A DNA stretch of 64,000 nt from Parapedobacter pyrenivorans (GTDB lineage: Bacteria; Bacteroidota; Bacteroidia; Sphingobacteriales; Sphingobacteriaceae), in NCBI RefSeq assembly GCF_014636865.1, contig NZ_BMER01000001.1, positions 794,718 through 858,717 of the forward strand, in the 5' to 3' direction. A program made the position numbers and the translations under genes. A model generated the notes under the pieces. That model saw only the letters and a list, made by a program, of their open reading frames with translations, searched no databases and was not told where the DNA came from. Of the stretch, positions 62,667 through 64,000 are shown in pieces. Within the stretch, counting starts at the first letter, position 1; the number at the start of each line of letters is the position of its first letter.

Positions 62667-62876
62667 ATGCTTATGATAGAAACTTATACGCTAAAGAACT
62701 CCCCCCGAGGGGCCATTAAGAAATTAGATAAAGAGGGTATTCGACTAGATGTCGATGATCAATTGTTTTACGATTTTCTTAAAAACGAGATGGATGCCCT
62801 GCTGCGCCAACCGCGATCGGGAAGCATCACCAAGATCACCTCGTATTCCAAAGCTTGGCGCATGCCGTTGATTTAA
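62667..62876 (+). CDS. Hypothetical 69-residue protein
   Basis: Small protein beginning MLMIETYTLKNSPRGAIKKL (ATG 62673 is an alternative start) with a DKEGIRLDVDDQLFYDFLKN segment and a basic C-terminus. It is acidic in the centre and without signal or membrane helix. It lies 10 bp before nth on the same strand and may be co-transcribed with it. Function unknown. Confidence 0.6.
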   Translation: MLMIETYTLKNSPRGAIKKLDKEGIRLDVDDQLFYDFLKNEMDALLRQPRSGSITKITSYSKAWRMPLI

Positions 62877-62886
62877 AGACTGGGCC

Positions 62887-63537
62887 ATGCTCAAAAAGGA
62901 ACGCTATCAGGCTTTTGTGGCGTATTTCTCTACGCACAGCCCCGATGCCCAGACTGAACTGAATTACAGCAACCCTTTCGAATTACTCGTTGCGGTTATC
63001 CTATCTGCACAATGCACAGACAAGCGGATTAATCAAGTTACGCCACGTTTGTTCAATCGATTTCCTGACGCGGAAAGCCTTGCGGCTAGCACGCCCGATG
63101 AAGTGTATACCTATATCCGCAGCGTAAGCTATCCCAACAATAAAGCCAAACACTTGGTAGGCATGGCCCAAAAGCTGATCAGTGACTTCGGTGGTATTGT
63201 TCCCGAGCGCGTGGACGACCTCCAGAAATTACCCGGTGTGGGCCGTAAAACCGCAAATGTAATTGCATCAGTTGTATATCATGCACCCGCCATTGCAGTA
63301 GACACACACGTCTTCCGTGTGGCCAACCGTATCGGACTAACTAGCAATGCCAAAACGCCCCTCGCCGTTGAGAAGCAACTGGTGAAATATTTACCTGAAG
63401 ATACTTTGGCAATTGCCCATCATTGGCTAATTTTACACGGCCGATATACCTGCGTGGCGCGTAGGCCCAAATGTGAGGAGTGCCCGATTACATGGATGTG
63501 CAAATATTTCGAGCAAGTCGTGAGTCGTACGTTGTGA
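62887..63537 (+). CDS. nth: Endonuclease III
   Basis: DNA glycosylase/AP lyase of 216 residues that removes oxidised pyrimidines. Helix-hairpin-helix LPGVGRKTANVIAS with catalytic Lys121, catalytic Asp139 in AVDTHVFRVANRIG, and a [4Fe-4S] cluster site C189-x6-C196-x2-C199-x5-C205 near the C-terminus. Full length. Confidence 0.96.
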   Translation: MLKKERYQAFVAYFSTHSPDAQTELNYSNPFELLVAVILSAQCTDKRINQVTPRLFNRFPDAESLAASTPDEVYTYIRSVSYPNNKAKHLVGMAQKLISDFGGIVPERVDDLQKLPGVGRKTANVIASVVYHAPAIAVDTHVFRVANRIGLTSNAKTPLAVEKQLVKYLPEDTLAIAHHWLILHGRYTCVARRPKCEECPITWMCKYFEQVVSRTL

Positions 63538-63627
63538 GCCGGCTAATCGGAGGAAGGCAAATATGGGCAACCGCAAACTGGCTGGAATAAAAAGCGAAAA
63601 TAATTAGTAAAATAGAATTAAATAATT

Positions 63628-63635
63628 TACCTTTG
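63628..63635 (+). promoter_or_regulatory. -7 box of recA
   Basis: TACCTTTG matches TAnnTTTG, 21 bp upstream of the recA ATG. No recognisable LexA box was seen in the 118-bp gap after nth. Confidence 0.55.
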
Positions 63636-63655
63636 GCCGAATAATTACTAAATGT

Positions 63656-64000
63656 ATGAGCAACCAAGAAAGACTAAAAGCTTTACAGCTTACGTTAGAT
63701 AAACTAGAGAAGTCCTATGGCAAAGGTACCGTCATGAAATTGGGCGATTCAGCGGTAGAACCTATTGACGCTATTTCCACAGGATCCATCGGATTGGATA
63801 TCGCCTTGGGGATCGGTGGCGTACCAAAGGGTCGAGTTATCGAAATATACGGTCCCGAATCTTCGGGAAAGACGACATTGGCTACCCATATCATTGCGGA
63901 GTCTCAGAAAAAAGGAGGCATTGCAGCGTTTATCGATGCAGAGCATGCATTTGACAAGTATTACGCCAAAAAACTGGGTGTGGACATTGAGAATCTATTG
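63656..64000 (+). CDS. recA: RecA recombinase, N-terminal part (cut by window edge)
   Basis: The first 115 residues of RecA are present: [20 protein letters not shown], then [31 protein letters not shown] and the Walker A motif GPESSGKTT (about 65-73). [20 protein letters not shown] matches the family. The ATPase drives strand exchange and the SOS response. The frame runs off the right end, with no stop. Confidence 0.97.
   Translation, partial: MSNQERLKALQLTLDKLEKSYGKGTVMKLGDSAVEPIDAISTGSIGLDIALGIGGVPKGRVIEIYGPESSGKTTLATHIIAESQKKGGIAAFIDAEHAFDKYYAKKLGVDIENLL

Noticed and set aside
1-64000. tRNA, rRNA, insertion sequences, prophage or integrase genes
   Set aside because: No T-loop-like or rRNA sequence, terminal inverted repeats, or transposase/integrase motifs were seen while reading both strands; a covariance-model search was not possible.

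Overview
The window comes from a Bacteroidota genome, most likely family Sphingobacteriaceae (Pedobacter, Parapedobacter or Olivibacter type). This rests on tandem SusC/SusD pairs, an N-succinylornithine-type carbamoyltransferase, a fused hemC-hemD gene, spc/alpha ribosomal genes with map and secY inside, and promoters of the Bacteroidota type (TTTG or TTG, about 19 nt, TAnnTTTG). Genus is an inference. From about 0.1 to 45 kb every complete gene lies on the minus strand. No rRNA, tRNA, CRISPR array, transposase or integrase was seen.

Layout: (1) 1-0.9 kb holds a partial gene, a YbjQ protein and a PepSY-like lipoprotein. (2) 1.0-5.9 kb is the distal arginine operon argD-argF'-argB-proC-argE. 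(3) 6.0-21.2 kb is one long ribosomal block from rplC to rplQ with secY, map, infA, rpmJ and rpoA; it starts at rplC with its own near-consensus promoter, and rpsJ is absent. (4) 21.3-21.5 kb is a degenerate repeat array with an 11-bp period. (5) 21.5-47.6 kb is a catabolic island: a GH88 hydrolase, the complete myo-inositol pathway (iolG, E, A, symporter, D, C, B, J), two SusC/SusD pairs with an EEP-family phosphodiesterase between them, a secreted GDPD/PI-PLC-like phosphodiesterase, and two convergent LacI-family regulators. Four LacI-type operator palindromes sit upstream of the GH88 gene, the iol genes, susC and the GDPD gene. (6) 47.7-49.3 kb holds a CoA-binding protein and a serine hydrolase. 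(7) 49.5-55.0 kb is a heme operon, hemA-hemCD-hemB-hemL. (8) 55.0-58.3 kb is the proximal arginine operon GNAT-argG-argC, preceded by a candidate leader peptide with five Arg codons and alternative RNA structures. (9) 58.4-64.0 kb holds a small membrane protein, an S9 and an S8 peptidase, a small unknown protein, nth and the start of recA.

How the genes work together: the island reads as one regulon for taking up an inositol-containing compound. Two outer-membrane SusCD systems import it, secreted phosphodiesterases may release inositol or inositol phosphate, a sodium symporter carries inositol inward, and IolG-E-D-B-C-J-A convert it to DHAP, acetyl-CoA and CO2. The two arginine clusters look like halves of one operon separated by about 49 kb.

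The observations most worth follow-up are the two 11-bp phased arrays, the LacI regulon with duplicated promoter modules, the susC leader (small ORF, hairpins, possible antisense RNA), the candidate arginine attenuator, and a Val at the specificity position of ArgF'.
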